NCBI GenBank assembly: GCA_025667525.1
Contig: CM046875.1
Coordinates: forward strand, 437,422,617 to 437,486,616
Reading direction: 5' to 3'
DNA from: Glebionis coronaria
Taxonomy: Eukaryota > Streptophyta > Magnoliopsida > Asterales > Asteraceae
Length of the DNA: 64,000 bases
The translations under genes and the position numbers were made by a program. The notes beneath the pieces are model-generated. The model was not told the origin of the DNA and made no database searches. It worked only from the letters and a program-made list of their open reading frames with translations. This document shows positions 44,585 through 57,667 of the stretch, in pieces. The stretch's first letter is position 1, and each line of letters begins with the position of its first letter.

Positions 44585-47500
44585 TGTAACATCCTAAATT
44601 GGTCAAATGTAGCGGAAATAATATTTGGGTGTCACGTAGGTGGATCAATAGCAGATAGTACATAGAGCATCAAATAAAATATTATCAAACATTTATTACA
44701 TGATCAGGAGTGCGAATTGTTATTTAAAATGGTTCCAACATAAATAAAAGATTGTTTTTAAATCCACAACTATAAAATACCCATATGAGTGCTAGAATGC
44801 TGCCTATCCTGATGCTGAGGTCCATGCACATAATAACTACCTGCTTCAATTACCTAAGAAAAATATGCTTTTGAGGGTCAACATAAAGTTGGTAAATTCA
44901 CAGGTTAAATAAATAAGTTTGGATAGTAAAACAGTCACTGAAGTAGTGATGCACATAGCATCAATACTTAAAGGTAATTACATTTCCTATTGCTCGAAAT
45001 TGACACTTGACAAGTTAAGCCCTCAAAAAATGAGAACCCTCCGCATTAATAATAATGCACCCATTATTCCGTTCTGACATGATAGACACCCGTTGTCCCG
45101 ACCAAGGCACAGTGAGCATGACTCACCCAGATGAGGATGTTCAATCCCAAAAATATCTATTTATAACATTCAGGTAATCCAACAATTTTAACAGTTTCAG
45201 TTCACGGGTCATGAGGAATTCTACAATAGGCAAATGTAATCAAGAGTTGATACAGTTCAGTTTATATCCATAAAATAAGTTGCATGATTTCTTCCCCATA
45301 AAGGATTTAAAAGTTTGTCAATATATAAAGTGGGGCCATGAACTCACCTCAGTAATACAGTAATAAGTCACAAGAATCCAAACTGGTGCCCACGACACAG
45401 TCAACAACCTAAATAGTTATACAGTCTTAGTAAAAGTATATTAGGATGCATAAAAGTCACTGAAAAAATCTGTGAATGCTTATACTGGCTTTAAGTATTT
45501 TATTATGATTCTTGTAATTTAATTTATCGTTGTACAAGTAATAGAGTACTTATCTTTAAGTGCGTAACAATCAATATCGTTCAAATAACTGATTCTTTTA
45601 ATTAATATCTTCGTACTTGTACCATTATAAGGTGAGTTAAATATTTATAAAAGAAGGTTTTATATATATTTAAAATGTACAAGGTTAATAATAAATATAT
45701 TTAGTATATTTATTCTTATAAATTAATTGTATTCACTTTATATATAACTTATATAAATAACGTTTACAAAAATGCATTACATTTTATTTAACTAAAAGTC
45801 CCCGAAGTTTATATAATTTATTTAAATGATAAGTCTGAGAAAGAAAATGATTTCCGTTTTTAAAGATTTATTTAAGTTTACACTTTTTAATATTAGGAAA
45901 AGTATATATATAATTAGGGTTTGTTTAAGTTTAGGAAAATTAAAATTTTAGTCCATCAAGCATATATTTACTCGCGACAATTTATATAAACGCCCGTAGG
46001 GCTTGTTTTAGTTTCAAGGGTTGGCAAAACAAGTCCCCCTAGTTACACATGTACCTAAGGATTGTATATCTTTTATGTATTGCCACATTTGGTCCTTATA
46101 GTTCGGTTTAGGGTTTCGGGGTGTACACATATTACATAACAGCCCCCTAGGGCTTGGTTTATGTTCGAAAAGTGGCCCTATTAGTCCTTATGGTTTCGAA
46201 ATAGTTTATAAAGGCACGAAAAGTATTCTCATGGATTATATAAGTTAATAAACATGTCATTACTAGTCCCTCAAGTCTCGAAATGGATTATTTTGGCACG
46301 AAAAGTATTCTAGGGCTTGCTTTGTGTTTGTAAAATGGCAAGTTTGGTCCTCGTGGTTTAATAAAGGCTCGACTAGTATAAAAATGTAACCCTAGACTAT
46401 CAAAAGTGGCAAGTTTGGTCCTTATACTTTGTAGAAGTCACGAACCAAATATATAAGTTTTATAAAATCACATTTTCGACTAACACTTTCACTTAATGGC
46501 ATATATGACACAAAAAGTCTTTATTAATAATATTTGGTTCTAAGTGGGCTCTGGTTAGCCCATTAAGGGTCCGGTTTAGTAACTTGGGCCTAACGGGCTT
46601 ATTTGTGGGCTTGATTTACACTAGTAAATATATATTTAGCCATTCCAATTAATCTACACATTATACTTGGGCTTATGGGCCTACTAGGTTTCGGCTTATA
46701 TATATTACCCATATAGTGGCTTATTTAAGCTTATGGCTTATTTTTATGTAGCTTGTTTGGTGGACTAGCTTATTAATAAGTTTTCTTCCCATCTTATCCT
46801 AAGTTAAACTAAAGATTCATTAAGCCAAAGTTTTCTCATTCAACCATGAATATTAAGCCGAGATTTTTGGGCCTTATCTAGCCATATTTTAAGGTCTAAA
46901 CACTCTAGTTTTTCTAGGGACCAAACCCTAAGTTTAGTCAAGGTTACACGAGTTGCTTATAAATCTACCAAGAAGGCATGTTTTCTTATAAACATAACTT
47001 CAAGCCGTGGGCTTTCTAGTTGGATTTTAGCATAGTTTTTACGTGTGCATGCATCCTTAGTCTCGTTTTCTAAGATTTTATGTGCATGACATGTAATGGA
47101 AAGTAAAAATAAATGGAATGGTGGTACGGAGATGTTTCACTTACTTGTTTTGAGGAGATGATGAAGTATGAACAAGAAGTAGTAATGCTAGAGCTTTAGA
47201 TTACTTAAGAGTGTGAAGTGATGATTTCCATGTCAATATGCATGTATGTCGTGACCTCCTCCTTCTTTGATGCTATCTTGACCAAATTTAATGATATGAG
47301 AGATAATGGTGTAAGTGTTTGATGATGATTGAGGAGTAAATGAGGTGTGAGTTTAATGGTTTAGTGAAGACTTTCTCTTTATGTTGTTCCAACCGTGTGT
47401 TTTGACTAAACAAGAGTGGTTTTGTTTTGCAAGTTGTAAGAGTATGATGTATGTATAGTGAGGAGTAGTACACTTCATAAATGGAAAGATGTACACAAGA

Positions 47501-48109
47501 GTTGTGATGGTTGTTATTCGGCTACAAGAGGGGTAAGTAGGAGACATCAAAGTACAAGTTTTAATGACAAGAATCCTAGTACTAGATTTGCCTTGTAGAA
47601 TGTTTCAGTTTGGTTTGGTTGGAAGGCTCCTAACCGTATATAACATAAGGCATCTGAGGAAATGATGTGTCTCCAAAATATCTCATGGTATAAGGAGTGA
47701 GTAGGTAGTGTTTCAAGTTTAGGAGGGATTTTTGGTAAGTGTATACTTGTATGTATACATAATTCGTGTAATACATAACTTTAAGAGGGGAAATACAACA
47801 TTTTTAGGGCTTCTAGTATATGTATATAATGAATGTAACTTATTTAGTTAGGACTAGATATGATGTAGAAGGTATACTTCTTTATTAAAGTATATAGTAG
47901 ATATTAAATGTATATAATGTGGCTAGGTGAAAGTTAAAGTAGTTAAATGTGACAAAGTTCCCATATATATATAATTATACATGAATTGACAGTGTAATTA
48001 AATGAGAGACTAAAACTTCATAAAATTAGGTGAAATGGAATTACATAGATTCAAGCAAGATGTGTGCATAAGGTGATAAGGTCAAAGAGGTAAAATCAGG
48101 GGTTTTACA
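44585..48109 (-). repeat. Tekay 3' LTR (3525 bp)
   Basis: On the plus strand it starts TGTAACATCC and ends GGGGTTTTACA. It is AT-rich at 45500-45900 and has dense GCTTAT words at 46680-46790. Open frames such as 47288-47550 show no protein similarity. A 100-bp spacer with AACGGGAATGTGT on the minus strand lies between it and the chromodomain end. Confidence 0.92.
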
Positions 48110-48210
48110 ACACATTCCCGTTATTTTAGCTTTGTCCTCAAAGCATAGATTGACGTCACTGGTCAGGTGAACAATTGTGGGTACTTGGCCTTGAACGAGT
48201 CTTCTTGTTC

Positions 48211-48594
48211 CTAGGTGAACTCAGGACCTCTCCTCGAGTTCCATCGTACTTTGACTAACGGGATGCGGTTGTGTTTCAACTTCTTAATCGTCCTCTCCAT
48301 GATTTCTACTGGTTCTTCTGTGAACTGGAGTTTGTAATCGAAGTGAACTCCTTCCACTGGCATAGCTAGAGGTTCTTCAGCATAGCACTTCTTCAGGTTA
48401 GGCACGTGGATGGTGGAGTGCACTCGACTCAATTGTTGCGGTAATTCCAAACGATAGGCTACCTCCCTGATCCTGGCTATCACTTCTAAAGGGCCTACAT
48501 AATGTTGGTTCAGTTTTCTACGTTTACCAAAGCGTACAACTCCCTTCCACGGTGATACCTTCAGCATGACACGATCACCTACATCAAACTGCAT
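48211..48594 (-). pseudogene. Tekay integrase C-terminus and chromodomain
   Basis: The part MQFDVGDRVMLKVSPWKGVVRFGKR is the integrase C-terminal fold, and EEPVEIMERTIKKLKHNRIP followed by VKVRWNSRRGPEFT is the chromodomain that targets chromoviruses to heterochromatin. A TAG at 48211-48213 replaces the Trp of EFTWE, removing one aromatic cage residue and the tail. It is in frame with the pieces upstream. Confidence 0.9.
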
Positions 48595-48600
48595 AGGCTT

Positions 48601-49437
48601 CTATTTCTGGTCCGCATAGCTCTTCTGTCGGTCGCGAGCAGCTTGGATCCTTTGCTTTATGAGGACGATCTTTTCGGTAGTTTCCTGGATTATTTCTGGT
48701 CCGGTGAGTTGAAATTCGCCTACTTCTGCCCAGCACACAGGTGAACGGCAATTTCTACCATATAGTGCTTCGAAGGGGACAGCCTTGATACTAGCATGAT
48801 AACTGTTGTTGTAGGAGAATTTGACCAAATGGATGTGATCAACACATCCATTCCCAAAGTCAATCACCCATGCTCGCAACATGTCTTCAAGGGTCTGGAT
48901 GGTTCGTTCACTTTGACCTTCAGTTTGCGGGTGGTAAGCAGTGCTCATGTCCAAGTTTGTCCCTAAAGCTCGTTGGAAAGCCTTCTAGAAGTTTAATGTG
49001 AATATACCGTCTCGATCACAGATTATTGAGACTGGTATTCCATGCTTGGTTACTATCTCCTTAAGATATGTCTTTGCTAGTTTCGTCAGGGAATCAGTTT
49101 CCCTGATTGGTAGAAAGTGCGCGGATTTGGTGAGTCGATTGACGATTACCCAGATGGTGCCGTAACCGTGAGACGACTTTGGGAGTTTGGTGATAAAGTC
49201 CATAGTGATGTTTTCCCATTTCCACCTTGGTATCTTAGGCTGTACTAGCAAACCGGATGGTCTTTGGTGTTCTGTTTTGACACGTGAGCATGTCAAACAC
49301 TTCTGAACGTAGGTGGCAATGTTTGCTTTCATGTTCGGCCACCAGTATAGCTTCTTCATCTCCTGATACATCTTTTTAGATCCGGGATGTATGGAATACT
49401 TGGACTTATGAGACTCGTGCATGATTACATTCCTCAA
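48601..49437 (-). pseudogene. Tekay integrase zinc domain and core
   Basis: Zinc domain: [18 protein letters not shown] with CLTC. Catalytic Asp in [13 protein letters not shown] and in ICDRDGIF, and Glu in [14 protein letters not shown]. Stops lie near 48985 and 48601 (TAG in both). The frame is constant across both stops. The second Asp context reads CDRD instead of the usual SDRD. Confidence 0.9.
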
Positions 49438-50230
49438 GTCTCCATAACAAGGTAACCAACTCCTTCCGTGTAAGCATAGAGTTTCATCTGCTCTCGGCTC
49501 TAATTTCTATTTGGTGAGGTCGGTTCTAAGCATACCTTCAATATCTTCCTTCACGAGGTTTTCTGGTTTCTGAGCTTGGCCCTGACTTCTAAAATTTGCT
49601 TGGGTAGGTCCAGGCTAATCGTCATGACTTGTACTCGGACTCTCATAGGAGGATCTGTTTCTTTACGACTTAGAGCATCAGCAACCACGTTTGCTTTACC
49701 GGGGTGATATTTGATCTCGCAGTCGTAGTCACTTAGCAATTCAATCCAACGGCATTATCTCATGTTTAGCTCCTTTTAATCCAGTATGTGTTGCAAATTC
49801 TTATGGTCAGTATGCACGGCGCACTTGGTTCCGTAAAGATAATGTCTCCAGATTTTTAAAGCAAAAACCACGGATCCAAGTTCTAGATCATGTGTGGTAT
49901 AGTTCTTCTCGTATTTCTTCAGTTTCCGGAAGGCATAAGCGATCACCTTTGTTCTTTGCATCAACACTGTACCCAAGCCTTTGTGTGACGCATCACAATA
50001 TACAATGAAGTCGTCGTCGCCCTCAGGTAAGGCCAAAATAGGGGCACTACATAGCTTCTGCTTGATTAGCTGGAAAGCTGATTCTTCTTTCTCTCCCCAG
50101 TCAAACTTTATTCCTTTCTATGTGAGTTTGGTCATTGGTTTGGCTATCTTGGAGAAACCTTCGATAAATTGGCGATAGTACCCGGCAAGACCTAGAAATT
50201 GGCGATTCTCTGTTGGCGACTTAGGAATAC
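49438..50230 (-). pseudogene. Tekay RNase H
   Basis: A frameshift near 50225 leads into [20 protein letters not shown], with a TAG in place of Gln shortly after. The RNase H block then follows ([16 protein letters not shown], then [19 protein letters not shown] and [12 protein letters not shown]). TAA codons replace Gln at 49776 and about 49755, before LLSDYDCEIKYHPGKANVV. The last part before integrase is poorly readable. Confidence 0.85.
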
Positions 50231-50932
50231 CTAATCCTTGACAGATTCAACCTTTGCTTGGTCTACGTGAATACCGTCACTATCAATCACGTGGCCGAGG
50301 AATTGTACTCTAGGAATCCAGAATTTACATTTGGAGAACTTGGCGTAAAGTTGTCCCTCCTTGAGCACCTTTAACACTTGTGTAAGGTGTTCTCCGTGTT
50401 CCTGTTCGTTTTTGGAATAAATTAGTATATTTTCTATGAAGACTATCACGAATTTATCCAGCTAGGTTCTGCACACACGATTCATAAGGTCCATGAAGAT
50501 GGCTCGTACGTTGGTCAACCCAAATGGCATGACCTGGAATTCGTAACGGCTGTAACGGGTTCTGAAAGCTGTTTTTGAAATATCCTCCTCCCTGGCCCTC
50601 AATTGGTGATATCCATATCTCAGATCAATCTTGGAATACACACTTGACCCTTGCAGTTGGTCGAATAAATCGTCAATGCGGGGAAGTGGATAGCGATTCT
50701 TTACAGTTAACTTATTCAGTTCTCTGTAATCAATGCACATTCGGAAGGAACCATCTTCCTTTTTGACAAGTAAGTCCTGAGCTCTCCACAACGAGGAACT
50801 GGGTCGGATGAATCCTTTGTCAGACAATTCCTGAAGTTGTTCAGCTAGTTCTTTCATTTCTGATGGTGCCAATCTATAGGGAGCTTTAGCCACGGGTGCA
50901 GCTCCTAGAATCAAGTCGATCTGGAATTCCAC
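50231..50932 (-). pseudogene. Tekay reverse transcriptase, catalytic site lost
   Basis: RT tracts [33 protein letters not shown] and [13 protein letters not shown] are clear. The catalytic box, FIDD in relatives, reads FIEN (50440-50429). Both metal-binding Asp residues are therefore gone. Stops at 50462 and 50228 and a TGA at 50933 (Arg CGA in relatives) add to the decay. Confidence 0.9.
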
Positions 50933-50935
50933 CTT

Positions 50936-52741
50936 TCAGGCTGGTGGTAAACCTAGCAATTCCTCAAGAAAGACTTCGAGAAAATCTCGAACGATAGGCA
51001 CGTCCTTGATTTGTTTCTTCTCGGGTTTGTCTTCTTTATCTGTTCCGGAAATATGAGCCAAAAAGATAGGACATCCTCTCAAAAAATATTTATGGGTTTT
51101 AGTATGAGAGATAACACTAAGTCTAGTGTCAGTAAGGTTAGTGTTACCGTCTCCTCGAATGATTAAGGTCTCGTTTACCCATGGTAGGCGGACTAATTTC
51201 TCGTCGCAGACAGTGACTGCGTGGTACTTAGCTAACCAGTCCATGCCAGTAATAACGTTGAAACTACCTAGGTTTACTGGAATTAGGTCCATGTTGAATG
51301 GATGCTTGGAAAGGTTTAGTGTACAACCTCTAATGATGGCATCAGCCTCTACGATCTTACCATCGGCTAATTCTACGGAGAAATGGTGGTCTAAAATTGA
51401 TGGGGTGACTTCTAGTATGTTACTAAATTCAGTAGATATAAAGCTTCTATCCGCTCTGATTTCAAATAGAACGGATGCATAACGATTGTTTAGTAAAAAC
51501 GTACCAGTAATAATGTTGGAGTCTGGGTTGGCCATTGCACTGCCTACCACGTATACTCTTGATGAGGCTCCTCCATTGTTCTTGTTTTGACCAGCCAACT
51601 TGGGGAAACCTGGTCTCACATGTCCGGGTGCTCCACACTCGTAGCACACAACTCCTTTCTTCGGACCATTTTTATTTCCTCCAGCAGCGTTGCGGTTTCC
51701 TGGCTGTCCATTCTCGTTCCCACGGGCATTATGTCCGCCCCGGTTGTTGTTTCCAGCATTAGTGTTAGGTCGGACTTGGGTAACAACATTTACTTGGTAA
51801 GTACGAGCAGAATGACCAATCTGTCCACATTTGTAGCAGGATTTGCATGGATTACCAACATTGTGATGGAAGTGGCACCTTGGGCACATAGGTTTGGTAC
51901 CTACGTAAGTCTTTGCCTCTGTGGTGGAGATAGCACTTTAAACCTGCCCAATATTTTGCCTTTTAGGAGGCGGTTGGGAGTGGATGTGGACATTTTCATC
52001 TATCCTTCTTTTGTTTTCAGTCTGTCTCTCAGACATAATGCGGACTCTCTTGTTAATTAGCTTTGTAGCGAATTCCATGGCATTCTTGACAGTAGTGGGT
52101 CGAGAGGCGAGAACGCTATCATGGATGGCGTCGGGAAGTCCTCCAACATACTTCTCAATCTTTTCCTCTCTCTCGGAAAACATCCTAGTACACATGAGGG
52201 TAAACTCTTGGAATCTCTGGTTGTATAACACGATGCCATTGTTCTTACACCTAAGATCCCACAGTTCGACTTCCAGTTTCTTCATTTTTCCCCTTGGGCA
52301 GTATTTTTCTGTCATTCTCTCTTTCAAGTTGTTCCAGTTGAGAGTGTATGCAGCGTCGTGTCCTAGGGTAGCAACCACCGAGTTCCACCACGTGAGAGCA
52401 CTTTCGAGTAATGTGTAGGTGGAGAATTTGACCTTGTTCTCGTCGGCGCTGTCGCTGATACGGAACACGATCTCTAATCTTTCAAACCATTGCATCAGCT
52501 CTACAAAGCCTTCGCTGCCCCGGTAATACGACGACTTGCATTTGAGGAAATCAGGGTAAGAGCAGCCTCTAGTGGTATTGTTGTTCCTGCGTGCATTAGA
52601 GTTTTGGCTATCGTCCATATTTCGGCTAGCGGCCATAGTAGTGGTGATACCCTGGTCTATCATTTCCCTAAGTTGTCCAGTAGTGACGTTATGGGTAGCA
52701 TCGACGTCGGCGTTGTTGGGATTAGTGCTAGTGATTTCCAT
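50936..52741 (-). pseudogene. gag: Tekay gag and protease
   Basis: I take the ATG at 52741 rather than the in-frame GTG at 52759. The gag domain (LMQWFERLEIVFRISD, then NWNNLKERMTEKYCPRG) runs to about 52040. A TAA at 51935-51937 (Gln CAA expected) interrupts just before two zinc knuckles: CPRCHFHHNVGNPC with CYKCGQIGHSARTYQ, where the final Cys is Tyr, and CYECGAPGHVRPGF, whose last Cys is also changed. The protease has FEIRADRSFIS, where relatives have a D-S/T-G-A core. The part is otherwise one frame to 50936. Confidence 0.86.
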
Positions 52742-53162
52742 TTTTCGGTGGTCATACACAAAATGAGATCATTAGCTTTAGTGTTAGTACAATTCATATA
52801 TTATTTGCACAAGGATTTTTATGCACAAAATTTATAACAAATCGGATAACCTGTCAAGATTTCAATAATATAGCACAACACATGATATCTAACAAAAGAA
52901 AGTGAGCACATGTCATTTCTAGTAGAAAGTAAACATATCATCAAGTACAACCAATCCAAGACAGAAGTACAACACGCCTGTCTGGGATGGTGGTACGCAT
53001 AGTCTAAAATGCAATATATACAGATACCTATCTAATGGAGTATAGTACAAGATGGGATACAAAAGATGCATGAAAATGAAAGTACATGAGGTTCTATATC
53101 ATGATAGCTGGGATGCAACCCAAAAGCTTATCATGATGTACACAAAATCTAGGATATCGAAT
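52742..53162 (-). other. Spacer between Tekay gag extension and gag ATG
   Basis: 420 bp without a recognised protein on either strand. Plus-strand open frames here (for example from 53052) are shadows. Confidence 0.5.
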
Positions 53163-54026
53163 CTATGCATGTCTAACATATCCGCTGGAAGTGGCTGGTG
53201 CAGAGGGTGCTGGTGGGGCTACTGGTGCTGGCATGGCATCCTTCAAGGCAATCATAGCAAGTCGGGTCCTCATGATGTGTCGAAGCGTCTGAACCAGCTT
53301 AGCTTGAAGGGTATCCAAAGCTCCCCTAAGATGAACTGTCTCTATCATCACTCCATCATGGCGAACAGTCGCCAGGTCAAAGAATATAGACAGTGTCTGC
53401 TCCTGAGCGGAGAGGGAAGCATGGGTCTAATACTATAGGCTCTCCACAGTGTAGATGCGATGACGGATGAAATCATACTCCTCCATAAGCTACTGAAGAG
53501 AATCGTGGACTGTGGCCCATGTCCCTTTGGCAACTTGGGATTCTGCCCAGGTAGTCTAAGTAAGGGAATCTAGACGCTCCTACAAGATAGAGCGCTCAGC
53601 CTGGCAGGCTACCAGCAAGCTATGGACATCTGCCATGTCCTGGGCCTGTCGAGCAGCCAATGCCGCAATCTGGGCCTGGACAGGATCAACCTGTCTAGTC
53701 CCGGAACCCTCTCTGACTTCAAAAGTAGAGGCGGGGGCAGTCTCGTATCTCCTCTTACGAGGTGGTAGAGATCCAGGAGCATAGCCCTAGAGAGATGAAG
53801 AGGGTGGTAGGGGTGGCAAGTCATAAGTCATCTATCCTTCCTCCTCAGCATGGGGAACCAAAGAAGCAAGTGGAGTAGCAATAGTCGGGACTACTCCGTC
53901 CGTCTGACTGTCCTCAGACTCAGAAGCGGACAACCATCCTGGCAGCACTAACGTCGGTGGCGGTGGTACAACTGGAGTGGGGTCTACCTCTGGTACATCA
54001 GTCGATGATGTCACTGGTGATGTCAT
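53163..54026 (-). pseudogene. Tekay N-terminal gag-extension frame, broken only by TAG codons
   Basis: ATG at 54026 opens a Ser/Pro/Asp-rich protein (EVDPTPVVPPPP), followed by LPPRKRRYE and a coiled coil with AAQ-type heptads. This layout resembles the extended N-terminus I remember from Asteraceae Tekay proteins. Seven in-frame stops (53834-53832, 53789-53787, 53582-53580, 53558-53556, 53492-53490, 53435-53433, 53429-53427) and the final one (53165-53163) are all TAG. No frameshift occurs in 864 nt. The intact Gln codons visible around them are CAG. Confidence 0.7.
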
Positions 54027-54378
54027 AGTAAATCTGGTAATAACATCATTTTTAATTGACGTAAGCATAAGCTTACTCAAGTTAAAAAGTTTCAAAATGA
54101 TATTTTTAAGTTATAAGGGTTGTAGTGGATGTCCTTTTAACATTGCGAGTTAAAGGCTTAGTTAATACTTATAATATCATTTAACCAAAAGTTAATAATC
54201 AATGCTCACATAGATCACATAATAAATGCATGCTCTACATTCTATATTCTTAGCTATTTTAGTCCCGGAAATCCCAAAAGATATTTAAGCAGTTATAGTC
54301 TAGTTTATATAAAAAATTTATTTTTATATTTTATTAATTTTTGGTTTGGTTCTCTATAACTTCGCTCTGATACCATTC
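54027..54378 (-). other. Tekay leader and primer binding site
   Basis: The minus strand reads TGGTATCAGAGCG (54375-54363) three bases after the LTR, the initiator Met tRNA site used by Tekay elements. The remainder is AT-rich and non-coding. Confidence 0.85.
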
Positions 54379-57310
54379 TGTGACACCCCCAAATTGGCCA
54401 AATGTAGCGGAAATACTATTTGGGTGTCACTTAGGTGGATCAATAGCAGATAGTACATAGAGCATCAGATAAAAGATTATCAAACATTTATTATATGATC
54501 AGGAGTGCGAATTGTTATATAAAATGGTTCCAACATAAATAAAAGATTGTTTTTAAATCCCCAGCTATAAAATCCCCATATGAGTGCTAGAATGATGCCT
54601 ATCCTGATGTTGAGGTCCATGCACATAATAACTACCTGCTTCAATTACCTGAGTAAAACATGCTTTTGAGGGTCAACATAAAGTTGGTGAATTCACATGT
54701 TTAATAAATAGGTTTGGATAGTAAAATAGTCACTTAAGTAGTGATGCACACAACATCAATACTTAAATGTAATTACATTTTCTATTGCCCGAAATTGACA
54801 CTTGACAAGTTAAGCCCTCAACAAATGAGAACCCATCGCATTAATAATAATGCACCCATTATTCCGTTCCGACATGATAGACACCTGTTGTCCCGAACAA
54901 GGCACAGTGAGCATGACTTACCCATATGGGGATGGTCAATCCCAAATGGATCTATTTATAATATTCAGGTAATCTAACAATTTTAACAGTTTCAGTTCAC
55001 GGGTCATGAGAAATTCTACAATAGGCAAATGTAATCAAGAGTTGATACAGTTCAGTTTACATACATAAAATAAGTTGCATGATTTCATCCCCATAAAGGA
55101 TTTAAAAGTTTGTCAATATATAAAGTGGGGCCATGAACTCACCTTAGTAATACAGTAATAAGTCACAAGAATCCAAAGTGGTGCCCACGACATAGTCAAC
55201 AACCTAAATAATTATACAGTCTCAGTAAAAGTATAATAAGATGCATAAAAGTCACTGAAACAATTTGTGCATGCTTATACTGGTTTTAAGTATTTTATTA
55301 TGATTATTGTAATTTAATTTCTCGTTGTACAAGTAATAGAGTACTTATTTTTAAGTGCCTAATAGTTAATATCGTTCAAATAACTAATTCGTTTCATTAA
55401 TATCTTCGTACTTGTACCATTATAAGGTGAGTTAAATGTTTATAAAAGAAGGTTTTATATATATTTAAAATGCACAAGATTAATAATAAATATATTTAAT
55501 ATATTTATTCTTATAAATTAATTGTATTCAGTTTATATATAACTTATATAAACAACGTTTACAAAAATGCATTACATTTTATTTAACTAAAAGTCCCTGA
55601 AGTTTATTTAATTTATTTAAATGATAAGTTTGAGAAAGAAAATGATTTTCGTTTTATAGGTTTATTTAAGTTTACACTTTTTAATATTAGGGAAAAGTAT
55701 ATATATATATATATATAATTAAGGTTTGTTTAAGTTTACGAAAATTACAATTTTAGTCCCTCAAGCATATATATACTCGCGAAAATTTATATAAGCGCCC
55801 ATAGGGCTTGTTTTAGTTTCAAGGGTTGGCAAAACAAGTCCCCCTAGTTACACGTGTAACTAGGGCTTGTATATCTTTTATGTATTGCCACATTTGGTCC
55901 TTATAGTTTGGTTTAGGGTTTCGGGGTATACACATATTACATAACAGCCCCCTAGGGCTTGGTTTATATTCGAAAAGTGGCACTATTAGTCCTTATGGTT
56001 TTGAAATATTTTATAAAGGCACGAAAAGTATTCTCATAGATTATATAAGTTCATAAAAATGTCATTACTAGTCCCTCAAGTCTCGAAATGGATTATGGCA
56101 CGAAAAGTATTCTAGGGCTTGCTTTGAGTTTGTAAAATGGCAAGTTTGGTCCTCGTGGTTTAACAAAGGCTCGAATAGTATTAAAATGCAACCCTAGACT
56201 ATCAAAAGTGTCAAGTTTGGTCCTTTTACTTTGTAGAAGTCACGAACCAAATATATAAGTTTTATAAAATCTCATTTTCGACTAACACTTTCACTTAATG
56301 GCATATATGGCACAAAAAGTCTTTATTAATAATATTTCGTGCTAAGTGGGCTCAGTTAGCCCATTAAGGGTCCGATTTAGTAACTTGGGCCTAACGGGCT
56401 TATTTGTGGGCTTGATTTACACTAGTAAATATATATTTAGCCATTCCAATTAATCTACACATTATACTTGGGCTTATGGGCCTACTAGGTTTCGGCTTAT
56501 ATATATATTACCCATATAGTGGCTTATTTGGTTCGGCTTATTTAAGCTTATGGCTTATTTTTATGTAGCTTATTTGGTGAACTAGCTTATTAATAAGTTT
56601 TCTTCCCATCTTATCCTAAGTTAAACTAAAGATTCATTAAGCCAAAGTTTTCTCATTCGGCCATGAATATTAAGCTGAGACTTTTAGGGCTTATCTAGCC
56701 ATATTTTAAGGTCTAAACACTCTACTTTTTATATGGACAAAAACCTAAGTTTAGTGAAGGTTACACGAGTTGCTAATAAATCTACCAAGAAGGCATGTTT
56801 TCTTATAAACACAACTTCAAGCCGTGGGCTTTCTAGTTGGATTTTAGCATAGTTTTTACGTGTGCATGCATCCTCAGTCTCGTTTTCTACGATTTTATGT
56901 CCATGACATGTAATGGAAAGTAAAAATGAATGGAATGGTGGTATGGAGGTGTTTCACTTACTTGTTTTGAGGAGATGATGAAGGATGAACAAGAAGTAGT
57001 AATGCTAGAGCTTGAGATTACTTAAGAGTGTGAAGTGATGATTTCCATGTCAATATGCATGTATGCCGTGACCTCCTCCTTCTTTAATGCTATCTTGACC
57101 CAATTCAATGATATGAGAGATAATGGTGTAAGTGTTTTATGATGATTGAGGAGTAAATGAGGTGTGAGTTTAATGGTTTAGTGAAGACTTGCTATTTATG
57201 TTGTTCTAGCCGTGTATTTTGACTAAACAAGAGTAGTTTTGGTTTTTGCAAGTTGTAAGAGTATGATGTATGTATAGTGAGGAGTAGTACACTTCATAAA
57301 TGGAAAGATG
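54379..57310 (-). repeat. Tekay 5' LTR, interrupted (2932 bp present)
   Basis: Begins TGTGACACCCCC on the plus strand and aligns with 44585-47480. It stops at GGAAAGATG (57310), where the left copy continues with TACACAAGAG (47480-47490). The missing 620 or so bases should lie beyond Copia-2 and outside the window. A TA microsatellite at 55700-55720 is longer than in the other LTR. Confidence 0.9.
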
Positions 57311-57667
57311 TGTTAACCCCTTGTAATCTATAACACAAGATTCTTAGAGAGAGAAAGAGTAGAATAGTAGAGAGAGAAACAATAGAGATGGTGGAAGGTT
57401 TATGTTTACTAGAGAGAGAAAGTAAAATGAACCAACACCCTCTTCCACACATGGAAGAGGGTATATATACCCTTGGCTTGTTGGGCCGTGGGTTTAAGTT
57501 ACTTGGGACGGGCTTGGCTTTGTTTTGGGCTTACGCCCCTAACTTATACAATATTAGCTTAAAGTCCAAGCCCGGTTTTCCCGACTAACCTATTACAATA
57601 AAAGACCAATAACGACTAAGATGACCTATTACATTCTTGTTTGACTATATAAAATATACGGCTAACA
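57311..57667 (-). repeat. Copia-2 3' LTR (357 bp)
   Basis: Plus strand starts TGTTAACCCC and ends CGGCTAACA. TATATATA within a small palindrome (GGGTATATATACCC, 57459-57472) is the likely TATA box. It is rich in GAGAGAGAAA. Confidence 0.9.

Larger units (their letters stand above)
44585..57310 (-). mobile_element. Tekay-type chromovirus, minus strand, right LTR broken by Copia-2
   Basis: LTRs of about 3.5 kb at 44585-48109 and 54379-57310 (the rest lies beyond Copia-2), an initiator Met primer site next to the right LTR, and a gag extension, gag, protease, RT, RNase H, integrase and chromodomain in order. Divergence between the LTRs is about 3 per 60 bases by eye, clearly higher than in the other elements here. 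Decay is heavy, including loss of both RT catalytic Asp residues. Confidence 0.92.

Noticed and set aside
47288..47550. Small minus-strand frames in the Tekay LTR
   Set aside because: They are not conserved in the other LTR copy and are repetitive by composition.
53052..53438. Plus-strand 128-codon frame
   Set aside because: It is opposite the coiled-coil gag-extension frame, which has protein character. The plus reading has none.
57388..57588. 66-codon frame in the Copia-2 LTR
   Set aside because: It lies wholly inside the LTR on the antisense strand with no similarity, so it is probably chance.
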